From a virus, in IMG/VR virus record IMGVR_UViG_3300006810_000148, positions 1 through 36,719 of that record: 36,719 nt of DNA, one strand, 5' to 3'. The translations under genes and the position numbers were made by a program. Positions 27,790 through 33,547 of the stretch are shown one piece after another. Position 1 is the stretch's first letter. The number at the start of each line of letters is the position of its first letter. The notes below the pieces were generated by a model. It saw only the letters and a list, made by a program, of their open reading frames with translations. It did no database searches and was not told where the DNA came from.

Positions 27790-28042
27790 AACCTTTAAAT
27801 TCTTTTTTCTTTACTTCCTCTTTAGGCTTGTCGTTCATAATATCTTCTTCATCTTGGATGCGCTGAAGTATTTCAAATGCATCAAATATAGCAAGTTTTT
27901 TTGTAGCTGCTGCGTTCTTCAATCTATCAGCAGATAGGTCATCACCTGAATCTATTATAGCTTCTTCTGCAACTTTGATAAGCTCATCAACAGCTCTTCG
28001 CCCAGCTTGGATTATATTCCTCTTCGTTTCCTTTATATTCAT
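27761..28042 (-). CDS. Small helical protein, terminase small subunit-like by position, 93 aa
   Basis: ATG 28042 is preferred to an upstream in-frame TTG at 28051. The protein is almost entirely helical: IKETKRNIIQAGRRAVDELI, then DLSADRLKNAAATKKLAIFD and AFEILQRIQDEEDIMN, ending in a basic, Lys-rich tail. It overlaps the GroES-like gene upstream by 56 bases and terL by 29. Small helical proteins in this slot are conserved beside crAss-like terminases and are plausible terminase small subunits (DNA recognition), but no helix-turn-helix can be defined by eye, so this is positional inference. Confidence 0.6.
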   Translation of the reverse strand: MNIKETKRNIIQAGRRAVDELIKVAEEAIIDSGDDLSADRLKNAAATKKLAIFDAFEILQRIQDEEDIMNDKPKEEVKKKEFKGFAEGRANSK

Positions 28043-28583
28043 AGGTAGCAACGATGTTAATTAATTTCATACAATATAATAGTTCCCCATCTATAACAAA
28101 CTCAAACTCTGATGTTGGCCTAAAGGAAACAAGGTCTCCTTCGTTCACACCAAGCTCAACTAGCTCTTTGTTACCATACTTTAAAACACCCATAAGTGGC
28201 TTCTCTTTCTCTAAAGAAAATATGCTATCACTTAGTATTGGTTTTACAAAACAATAATCGAGATGAGTGTTATTTGCTCCGTACATATATATCTGCTCAG
28301 GGGAGCAAGCATACATATCTTCCTTTATAAAGCTTCTACTGTTTTTTTCATTGCCTCTAATGTCATAAAACCTTCTAAACACATTGTGGTGAACAACAAC
28401 CTTGTCGCCAACCTTTATATCAGTTTCTATAGCTAATGGCAATGCAACCACTTCTGCTAACTTGTTTACGCTTTTAAACTCTTCAAGCCTTGTGTTTACA
28501 ATAAGGTCAACATCGTCAACCTTAACAGTATTATTGTATCGACCCTCTATGGGTTTTACGATAAAATCGTGGATACTTTTCAT
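27987..28583 (-). CDS. Tandem GroES-like (co-chaperonin-like) protein, 198 aa
   Basis: Two successive GroES-like beta-barrel halves are visible. Half one (about 5-100) has LIVNTRLEEFKSVNKLAEVV, VGDKVVVHHNVF and DIRG. Half two (about 108-185) has CFVKPI, MGVLKYGNKELVEL, VNEGDLVSFRPTSEFEFVID and GELLYCMK. The V-x-x-G-D-x-V and I-D-G-E-x-L-Y elements are the usual GroES strand signatures. The region where GroES carries its mobile loop lacks the Gly-Gly-hydrophobic tripeptide, so binding to GroEL is doubtful. I recall similar proteins annotated as co-chaperonins beside terminases in environmental phages. Its ATG overlaps the upstream stop (TAATG). Confidence 0.65.
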   Translation of the reverse strand: MKSIHDFIVKPIEGRYNNTVKVDDVDLIVNTRLEEFKSVNKLAEVVALPLAIETDIKVGDKVVVHHNVFRRFYDIRGNEKNSRSFIKEDMYACSPEQIYMYGANNTHLDYCFVKPILSDSIFSLEKEKPLMGVLKYGNKELVELGVNEGDLVSFRPTSEFEFVIDGELLYCMKLINIVATYEYKGNEEEYNPSWAKSC

Positions 28584-28810
28584 TAATACTGCAAGTCATA
28601 TTCAACAGATATTGCCATATTAGAATTAAACTTTTTCCAAGGCAATGTTTCTTTTTCTTTTTGAATATAGATGTTATAAGAGTTATCTTTCTCATTGAAG
28701 AGAATATCAGATATTTCGTGACCACCATACACCTGCTGTCCAACAGAGTAGTGCATAGCGTCATTTTTGTAATCAGACCCTATGCTGATTTTTCTTATAA
28801 CATTACTCAT
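28583..28810 (-). CDS. Conserved small protein, 75 aa, unknown function
   Basis: A compact beta-rich protein with no membrane helix (ISIGSDYKNDAMHYSVGQQV, SDILFNEKDNSYNIYIQKEK). It is joined to both neighbours by TAATG overlaps (28810 and 28583), so it is almost certainly translated with them. I recall similar short proteins beside terminase genes of related phages but know no function. The pattern of short strands ending in a Lys/Glu hairpin could be a small barrel. Confidence 0.7.
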   Translation of the reverse strand: MSNVIRKISIGSDYKNDAMHYSVGQQVYGGHEISDILFNEKDNSYNIYIQKEKETLPWKKFNSNMAISVEYDLQY

Positions 28811-29049
28811 TATTCCTTAGTTATATCTTCAACCTCAGAGTAACTTCCATCGTCAAGATTAATATTTACACGACCATACTTTTCTTCAAGTGTGATTTTT
28901 GTTTTTTCGACTTCTTGATTTACATCAAGCATTACGCCCATAACCTCGTGCTTCCTAAGTTCTAGTGTTCCGATGTCTTGTTTAATTTGAGCAATTTTTG
29001 TTTGTTGCTCTCTGATAAGCTCTAGCTCTTCATCTGTAATTCTATTCAT
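28810..29049 (-). CDS. Small coiled-coil protein, 79 aa, unknown function
   Basis: Residues 5-55 form one uninterrupted coiled coil (DEELELIREQQTKIAQIKQD, then TLELRKHEVMGVMLDVNQEV). It is followed by EEKYGRVNINLDDGSYSEVE, a short conserved-looking tail. Proteins of this form (coiled coil plus 'YG-x-V-x-I-N-L-x-D-G') occur in many marine phages, by recollection, without assigned function. It shares a TAATG junction with the 75 aa gene. The leader before ATG 29049 is A/T-rich. Confidence 0.7.
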   Translation of the reverse strand: MNRITDEELELIREQQTKIAQIKQDIGTLELRKHEVMGVMLDVNQEVEKTKITLEEKYGRVNINLDDGSYSEVEDITKE

Positions 29050-29097
29050 ATTAAATTAAATTTGATTCTTACTCTTTTTATAATTACTTACTTTTTA

Positions 29098-29541
29098 TTA
29101 TTTTTCTGCTGATGTCCCATAATAGTAGGCAAATATGTTTGAAATTACCACACCTTCAACCATACCCATTAAATGTACAAAGAGTTCGTTATGTAAAACT
29201 CCTTCCTCGTAAACTACTGCGTATATGATAAATAAGAAAGAAACTAACCCAACGATACCTGTAAGCATCATCATAGTATCTTTCCCACCTGCCTTTTTAA
29301 CTTCAACCTCTCTATTTCTAGCAGATTCTCTATCCTTTACTTCTAACTCATACATTTCTTTAGTTTGAGCTAAAGCTTCTTTTTTGTCTTCTGGGCTAAT
29401 CTTTTCGTCTTTCTCTACAAGGTTTTTAACAATACCTAAAACACCTGCGTCTGGTAATAAGTCTCCAGCTATATCTAATATATGTGGAGCAGTCTTACCT
29501 AAAAACTTACCTAACTTTGTATCTTTAAATTTCTTAGACAT
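29098..29541 (-). CDS. Holin-like two-helix membrane protein, 147 aa
   Basis: An amphipathic N-terminus (GKFLGKTAPHILDIAGDLLP) and a charged linker (KDRESARNREVEVKK) precede two membrane segments, about 89-111 (MMMLTGIVGLVSFLFIIYAV) and 121-141 (FVHLMGMVEGVVISNIFAYY), ending YYGTSAEK. The ESARNRE linker and the G-x-x-x-S-x-x-x-Y-Y-x-G-x-S end are the pattern of the GTA/3TM-type holin family. It would form inner-membrane lesions that release the endolysin. The M15 endolysin lies 1 kb upstream in the same strand run. It overlaps the zincin gene by 8 bases. Confidence 0.7.
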   Translation of the reverse strand: MSKKFKDTKLGKFLGKTAPHILDIAGDLLPDAGVLGIVKNLVEKDEKISPEDKKEALAQTKEMYELEVKDRESARNREVEVKKAGGKDTMMMLTGIVGLVSFLFIIYAVVYEEGVLHNELFVHLMGMVEGVVISNIFAYYYGTSAEK

Positions 29542-29884
29542 TGTATTTTTTATCTTTATATTTAGTTTTAGATTTCTTATAAGCCTCTGCTTCCCAAGGA
29601 GAGTTTTTAGGGCTAGCCATTGCTACACCCTTTGAACTTTTTGAATATGCCTTACCCTTCCAATAAATGTTCTTGTCATCATAATCTAAGTCACCTCGTG
29701 ACATTTGGTTAATGTGAACCATTTCATGTCTTATGACTTCATTATGAAATTTAGGGTCAAGCTTTTCATTAAGCACAATAGTTCCATTCCTGTTGCTTTG
29801 ACCAAGAACACCAGGCCCTAAGTCTGCGTGATACACAGATACAGGTTCCTTTTTGTATGGAGGGTTAGACAGTTTAAATGCCAT
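29534..29884 (-). CDS. Small predicted zinc metallopeptidase (HEMVH zincin), 116 aa
   Basis: RHEMVHINQ places HExxH at residues 53-57. A later SPWEAEAYKK (Glu98 or Glu100) is a good candidate for the third zinc ligand in a gluzincin-like arrangement. The N-terminal third is beta-rich (VSVYHADLGPGVLGQSNRNG, TIVLNEKLDP), as in compact phage zincins, and the C-terminus is Lys/Tyr-rich. There is no signal peptide. It starts 2 bases after the stop of the 119 aa gene and overlaps the holin-like gene. Possible roles are processing of virion proteins or lysis; neither is shown. It is much shorter than most peptidase families and could be a minimal domain. Confidence 0.7.
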   Translation of the reverse strand: MAFKLSNPPYKKEPVSVYHADLGPGVLGQSNRNGTIVLNEKLDPKFHNEVIRHEMVHINQMSRGDLDYDDKNIYWKGKAYSKSSKGVAMASPKNSPWEAEAYKKSKTKYKDKKYNV

Positions 29885-29886
29885 TG

Positions 29887-30246
29887 TTACTTACAAGACT
29901 TTTTACCCATCATTGCAGCACCTCTGCCACCCATATGCTTAGAAATTTGGCAACCTGACTTCATCATAGGTTTATCGTATCCACCTTTCATCATAGGTTT
30001 ATCGTATCCACCCATCATAGGCTTGTCGTAAGAACCCATAGAAGTTCCTGCCATATTAATTCCAGACCTCATATCAACGCTCCCTTCGTCAGATTCTTCA
30101 TCTTTTTTATCTTCAGAATCTTCATTTTTTGATTTTTCTTTTTTAGTAAGAGTTTTCTGAATTTGTTTTTGGCTATCTTTCATTGAAGAAATTAAACCAT
30201 CACCTAATCTTGTATCTACTACTAATTTTGCATCTCTGTAACTCAT
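29887..30246 (-). CDS. Small Met-rich protein sharing its N-terminus with the 777 aa virion protein, 119 aa
   Basis: The first 16 residues, MSYRDAKLVVDTRLGD, match MSYRNPRLVVDTRLGD of the protein at 8566-10899 (13 of 16 identical). A Lys/Glu/Asp-rich disordered stretch follows (30-57), then three copies of a GGYDKPMM-type repeat (about 71-96) and a Gly/Met/Cys/Lys end. There is no membrane segment. The shared N-terminus suggests a common targeting or docking peptide, for example packaging into the same head or tail site. The protein lies in a run of small genes between the endolysin and the holin-like gene. Function unknown. Confidence 0.75.
   Translation of the reverse strand: MSYRDAKLVVDTRLGDGLISSMKDSQKQIQKTLTKKEKSKNEDSEDKKDEESDEGSVDMRSGINMAGTSMGSYDKPMMGGYDKPMMKGGYDKPMMKSGCQISKHMGGRGAAMMGKKSCK
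29962..30030 (-). repeat. Short tandem repeat coding for GGYDKPMM units
   Basis: Near-identical units begin at 29962, 29989 and 30013 (plus-strand text catcataggtttatcgtat), with spacings of 27 and 24 bases. They encode YDKPMM repeats separated by GG or KGG. The third is truncated and slightly diverged. The pattern indicates slippage-driven growth. Confidence 0.85.
30197..30246 (-). repeat. Copy B of the duplicated 50-bp 'MSYR..LVVDTRLGD' coding segment
   Basis: Matches 10850-10899 at 43 of 50 positions and encodes the start of the 119 aa protein. Confidence 0.9.
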
Positions 30247-30263
30247 TTTTTATTTATTTATGT

Positions 30264-30539
30264 TTACCATTTAACTTTATCTGCCCAGTAAGCAGCAGAC
30301 ATTTTACCTTTAGCTATATTCTTTCCGTGTCTAGCCTTAAAACTTTTTCTCTTAGCCTTCATCTTATCAGACTCCCCATCTTTTGGCTTTCCTGCCGTAC
30401 TAGCACCCTGCTGACCAAACCTAATTATTTTTTCTTTTCCACCCTCACAAGCCTTTACAACGTGTGACTTCTTAGGGTGGCTTGGTGTTCTTTTAGGCTT
30501 ATTACAAGCCATATCTTTCTTACTTACCTTCTTTGCCAT
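30264..30539 (-). CDS. Small basic protein of a conserved phage family (DUF5872-like by recollection), 91 aa
   Basis: ATG 30539 (MAKKVSKKDM) is chosen over an upstream GTG at 30590 because it gives a TAATG junction with the endolysin stop. The protein is strongly basic, with an N-terminal Cys (KKDMACNKPKR), a KIIRFGQQGASTAGK motif and a C-terminal block RKSFKARHGKNIAKGKMSAA, then YWADKVKW. That C-terminal block is very conserved in marine and other phages, as I recall, possibly as a DNA- or virion-associated protein; I believe the family is DUF5872 but cannot verify it. No function is established. Confidence 0.75.
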   Translation of the reverse strand: MAKKVSKKDMACNKPKRTPSHPKKSHVVKACEGGKEKIIRFGQQGASTAGKPKDGESDKMKAKRKSFKARHGKNIAKGKMSAAYWADKVKW

Positions 30540-31000
30540 TATATTACAATATAAACAGTTCTTCCATTTTCCTTTACAGCTCTTAAACACCTGTTTCTAT
30601 TTTTATCTTCTGATACATAAGAAACGTGCACCCAATCAGGATTCTCATCGTCACCAAATTCCCATATCATTTGGTCGAAGTCTAAGTTGTCTTTTATGTA
30701 TTTAAACATATCTGCGTTTGACATATGACCGTAAGAGTCATCTAAGTCAAAAGCTTCTCCTTTACAGTGCTGAGACGTACCACTTCCACCTACTGCTTTA
30801 TTTAGTTCCTTAGACCTAAAGAAGCTATTAATGCGTATAGGGCCATTTACAGCCTCTCTAAGAGGTTCAAATACATTTTTGGATATAGACTTCATTCTCT
30901 TCAAATCAAACTCAGTGGGGGTGTTCTCTATGCCTAATCTTTTAGCAGTAGAACTTCTAACAGCCTCCTTGTATGATATGTGTTTACTAATTTTTTCCAT
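30539..31000 (-). CDS. Endolysin: peptidase M15 family (D-Ala-D-Ala carboxypeptidase/L-Ala-D-Glu type), 153 aa
   Basis: The M15 zinc site is visible: SQHCKGEAFDLD gives His78 and Asp85, and DWVHVSY gives His125 as the third ligand; Glu114 in MIWEFGD is the likely catalytic base. INSFFRSKELNKAVGG upstream is the usual substrate-loop segment (SGYRS-like). The length, 153 aa, is normal for single-domain phage M15 lysins, which cut peptidoglycan cross-links. No signal peptide is present, so release would need a holin. Its start overlaps a 54 aa one-helix membrane gene by 14 bases, a holin-endolysin arrangement. Confidence 0.9.
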   Translation of the reverse strand: MEKISKHISYKEAVRSSTAKRLGIENTPTEFDLKRMKSISKNVFEPLREAVNGPIRINSFFRSKELNKAVGGSGTSQHCKGEAFDLDDSYGHMSNADMFKYIKDNLDFDQMIWEFGDDENPDWVHVSYVSEDKNRNRCLRAVKENGRTVYIVI

Positions 31001-31151
31001 CTTTATATTTTTTAATAGCAGATAGCCACTTAAAAATAGTGTAACCTATTGTGACAACTAATAAAAGTATTTTAAGTATGACCTCTATGTCTGACATAGT
31101 TATCATCATTACCAATGCATTAGCAACGTAGAGCTTTAAGTCTGCCGCCAT
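30987..31151 (-). CDS. One-helix holin-like small membrane protein, 54 aa
   Basis: A short frame from ATG 31151 to TAG 30987. After MAADLKLYVANALVMMITM comes DIEVILKILLLVVTIGYTIF (about 21-40), a single membrane helix, then a basic tail (KWLSAIKKYKDGKN). It starts 3 bases after the stop of the 69 aa gene and ends 14 bases inside the endolysin gene. The size, single helix, charged C-terminus and linkage to the M15 endolysin fit a small (class III-like) holin. The frame is the only one filling this 154-base interval. Function is inferred from topology and context. Confidence 0.7.
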   Translation of the reverse strand: MAADLKLYVANALVMMITMSDIEVILKILLLVVTIGYTIFKWLSAIKKYKDGKN

Positions 31152-31154
31152 TAC

Positions 31155-31364
31155 TTAAAACTTGAATCCCTTTGCTTTTTCTGTAATAGGTCCTGGCTGG
31201 TATGCTGGCATATTTTTAGCTAGTAACTGAATACCCTTACATCCACTACTTGAGCCATACCCTCTTGGCATATTATCCATATTTAATGGACCATTCCAAA
31301 TTGCGTCAAACCCTTGCTCTTCTGCATAAGGTCTTTTTGTTTCTACCATTTTTTTACTTTTCAT
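31155..31364 (-). CDS. Small protein, 69 aa, unknown function
   Basis: A short Gly/Pro/Lys-rich protein (FDAIWNGPLNMDNMPRGYGS, then SGCKGIQLLAKNMPAYQPGP). No membrane helix, no recognised motif; a later in-frame Met (residue 6) could be the true start. It sits 3 bases before the holin-like gene and 10 bases after the 83 aa gene. Composition resembles the other small low-complexity proteins here, which may be minor virion components. Not recognised. Confidence 0.6.
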   Translation of the reverse strand: MKSKKMVETKRPYAEEQGFDAIWNGPLNMDNMPRGYGSSSGCKGIQLLAKNMPAYQPGPITEKAKGFKF

Positions 31365-31374
31365 AGTTTTATTT

Positions 31375-31626
31375 TTAGTAACCTCTAGCTACATCACTAC
31401 CATAAATGTAGTCAGCAGCAGATTTGGTTGTTGGTGAAAAATTATTAGCCGTTGGCACTACTGGTGGAATTACAGCAGGGTCTGTTGTTGGAATCATAGG
31501 ATTATTAGCCATAAAACCTTGAACAGCAGGACCCATAGGATTCATACCTAGTGCTTGCATTTCTTGTGGGGTTGCCCCTTCTAAGTTAGATGCTGTAGCA
31601 CCTAGTTGATTAAGTATATTTTTCAT
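31375..31626 (-). CDS. Small Pro/Met/Asn-rich protein, 83 aa, unknown function
   Basis: ATG 31626 is chosen because it lies one base after the stop of the 401 aa gene; an ATG at 31674 would overlap that gene and add 16 unlike residues. The protein is low complexity: TPQEMQALGMNPMGPAVQGF, then MIPTTDPAVIPPVVPTANNF, ending SAADYIYGSDVARGY. No membrane segment or enzyme motif. It looks disordered and may be a virion accessory protein. Not recognised. Confidence 0.6.
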   Translation of the reverse strand: MKNILNQLGATASNLEGATPQEMQALGMNPMGPAVQGFMANNPMIPTTDPAVIPPVVPTANNFSPTTKSAADYIYGSDVARGY

Positions 31627-31627
31627 A

Positions 31628-32833
31628 TTACTTTTTGTATTTGTTTTTTCTTGACATTCCTTTATTAAATCCATCTCCTGTCATTTGTAGTCCTACTATT
31701 TTTTTCGCCGCTTCTATTTCTGCCTGCTTTTGCGACTCTATTTTTTTTGCTTTCTCTTGGTTTGCTTGTTTTAGATTAGCGTCAAAATTAGCAGCTTCAC
31801 TTTTGGATACACTCAACCAAGAAGGAATTTTCGTCCCAGTTCTTTTTTCGTCTTCAGCCATTTGTTGTTTATTATAAGCTTCTCTTACCACTTTAGCTTC
31901 AAGAGGCATTCCTAAAAGCTTATAAGCTCTTTCTATTTTATTTAAATTATCAGACGTTATACCTACAGCATTATTTGTTTTGCTTTTAGGAATTTTTAAA
32001 TCATCTTTACTAATGTCTTCACGTCCTTCTGACCTTGTAAATGACATGAACCCTTCTTTACTTGTAGGTGATTGTTCAGTTTTTTTCAATCTTTTTGTTT
32101 CTTCGTTTTTTTGTTGATTATATGCGTTCATACTTTCATCAACTTTTTTAAACAATGCTTTGTTTCCTCTTTTTAATCTTTCTGCTCTTTCTGCTCTTTC
32201 TGCTTTTAAAGTGTCTGGAGTTGTAGGAAGTGTTTTAAATTCATCTGTCTTTTTAGGAACTCTAATTTCCGCCTTAGACGATGATGGGGTAGGAGATGTG
32301 CTTTGTATTTTCTTAACTCCTTTTCTCTCAATAGATTTTGCATCTCTACCTTCAGAAAGCATTTCTCTTTTTAAAGAAAGCATTTCTCTTTTAGCAGCTT
32401 TCCTTGCTTTTCGCTTTTCTGCTCCTCTACTAGCTAAATTCTCAGCAGTAGCAGCCATTAAAGAAAAGTAGTCACTACCCATAGGTGTTGCCTTTACAAA
32501 ATCAACCTCAGCGTTTTTAGCGGCTTCTTTACCTGCTTTTCTAATCTGCTTTTTTTCATCTCTACCTGCCTTTCTAATCTGCTTTTTTTCATCTCTTTCT
32601 CTATCCGTATCCTTTTGATTCCTCAATGGCAGATAACTCATAATTTGAGCCTTAATAATCTCAGGAGTTGTAAACTTTTCAGTAACTTTTGCGATAGACT
32701 TACCTTTGTTACTCGGTTTTACTACCTCTGAATCACCATCAGTAAATTTGTTAAGTTCTTGCTTTAAGTAATAGTTTGCACTTAAACCAGTTCCTGATGT
32801 CTGCTTAAGCATTGATTTTATTTTATAAGCCAT
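31628..32833 (-). CDS. Lys/Arg-rich repeat-containing protein, 401 aa, unknown function
   Basis: Strongly charged with little globular sequence. An 11-residue unit RDEKKQIRKAG occurs twice in tandem (80-90, 91-101), KREMLS twice (about 147-160), and AERAER once. The C-terminal third is helical with KIERAYKLLGMPLEAKVVRE and a coiled-coil Lys/Gln/Glu stretch. No membrane helix or catalytic motif. It overlaps the winged-helix gene by 11 bases and is followed after one base by the 83 aa gene. It may be an internal DNA-associated or scaffold-like virion protein, but this is only a guess from charge and neighbourhood. Confidence 0.65.
   Translation of the reverse strand: MAYKIKSMLKQTSGTGLSANYYLKQELNKFTDGDSEVVKPSNKGKSIAKVTEKFTTPEIIKAQIMSYLPLRNQKDTDRERDEKKQIRKAGRDEKKQIRKAGKEAAKNAEVDFVKATPMGSDYFSLMAATAENLASRGAEKRKARKAAKREMLSLKREMLSEGRDAKSIERKGVKKIQSTSPTPSSSKAEIRVPKKTDEFKTLPTTPDTLKAERAERAERLKRGNKALFKKVDESMNAYNQQKNEETKRLKKTEQSPTSKEGFMSFTRSEGREDISKDDLKIPKSKTNNAVGITSDNLNKIERAYKLLGMPLEAKVVREAYNKQQMAEDEKRTGTKIPSWLSVSKSEAANFDANLKQANQEKAKKIESQKQAEIEAAKKIVGLQMTGDGFNKGMSRKNKYKK
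32531..32596 (-). repeat. 33-bp tandem duplication coding for RDEKKQIRKAG twice
   Basis: 32531-32563 and 32564-32596 agree at 32 of 33 bases. This is a recent in-frame slippage event in the 401 aa gene. Confidence 0.93.
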
Positions 32834-33287
32834 TGTTTATTGTTTTATCTTTGTTTACGTCTAATATTGATTTTTTTAAAACCTTATCGGTGTATGTTTC
32901 ACCCTTCATTATCTTGTTGCGCCTCTTGCTTGTTGGTATGTCTTCCTCTCCAACCATTATCTTGTAGATTCTATTGATGAGGTTCTTACCCTTGAATGAT
33001 ACCTTGTAGATATTCTTCTTAGTGTTAACTCTATCTCTCTTTGAGAATACTGTCAACCAACCACCATCCATAAGCCTAGACCACCTTGCACTGTCCCAAC
33101 TGTGTGAGTACTGACCATCTATAAAGTCTAACCTATTAAATAGACCAACGCAGTCTAAGTATATTAGTATCTCTAAGTCTGTTGTACTAATATCATTATT
33201 CTTCGCTGCCCACTTTCTAATAACTCTGTAGTGCTTAAGTATGCTTAAGTCTCTTAAGTCGGAGTACTCTAACTTTCCACCTCTCAT
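32823..33287 (-). CDS. Predicted winged-helix (MarR-like) DNA-binding protein, 154 aa
   Basis: The order ISTTDLEILIYLDCVGLFNR (helices), then HSWDSARWSRLMDGGWLTVF (recognition-helix position and wing) and RVNTKKNIYKVSFKGKNLIN (strand pair), resembles a MarR-type winged helix. The N-terminus (KHYRVIRKWAAKNND) and C-terminus are basic. The start at 33287 overlaps the GroES stop (TAATG), so it is coupled to the chaperonin genes. It could regulate late transcription or be a structural DNA-binding protein. The fold call is by eye and moderate. Confidence 0.55.
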   Translation of the reverse strand: MRGGKLEYSDLRDLSILKHYRVIRKWAAKNNDISTTDLEILIYLDCVGLFNRLDFIDGQYSHSWDSARWSRLMDGGWLTVFSKRDRVNTKKNIYKVSFKGKNLINRIYKIMVGEEDIPTSKRRNKIMKGETYTDKVLKKSILDVNKDKTINNGL

Positions 33288-33547
33288 TATAAAACAACTA
33301 CTACGTCAAACTCCTTGATTACTTTGTAAATTACCTTGTCAATCTCCATATCAAACCCTGCGTGTCTGTCGTAGTAAATGGTATCTCCATCTTGTACTCC
33401 TTCAACTAAGGTTCCAATGGTCTTTACTTTAGCCTTTCTGTATCTTATATCTTCTCTGTGACTCTCTCCTAAAATTAAACCACCTTTTGTAGATACTTCG
33501 TTTTCCTTTACAGGCTCTATCAACATATACTTTCCTACTGCCTTCAT
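33287..33547 (-). CDS. groES: Phage GroES co-chaperonin, 86 aa
   Basis: A canonical GroES plan: MKAVGKYMLIEPVKENEVST, then the mobile loop TKGGLILGESHRED (GGLIL at 22-26 corresponds to the GroEL-binding GGIVL), then KVKTIGTLVEG, VQDGDTIYYDRHAGFDMEID and a final strand ending VVVVL. It is about ten residues shorter than bacterial GroES. The gene starts on the last base of the GroEL stop (TAATG) and overlaps the next gene the same way. The intact loop argues it works with the phage GroEL. Confidence 0.92.
   Translation of the reverse strand: MKAVGKYMLIEPVKENEVSTKGGLILGESHREDIRYRKAKVKTIGTLVEGVQDGDTIYYDRHAGFDMEIDKVIYKVIKEFDVVVVL

Noticed and set aside
28531-28764. 77-codon minus-strand frame overlapping the 75 aa gene
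   Set aside because: The 75 aa frame is linked to both neighbours by TAATG overlaps; this one is out of frame and ends inside the GroES-like gene.
30540-30590. GTG 30590 as the start of the small basic protein
   Set aside because: It would add 17 residues within the endolysin gene; ATG 30539 gives the conserved-looking start and a TAATG junction.
31627-31674. ATG 31674 as the start of the 83 aa gene
   Set aside because: It would overlap the end of the 401 aa gene by 47 bases with dissimilar sequence; ATG 31626 follows that stop by one base.
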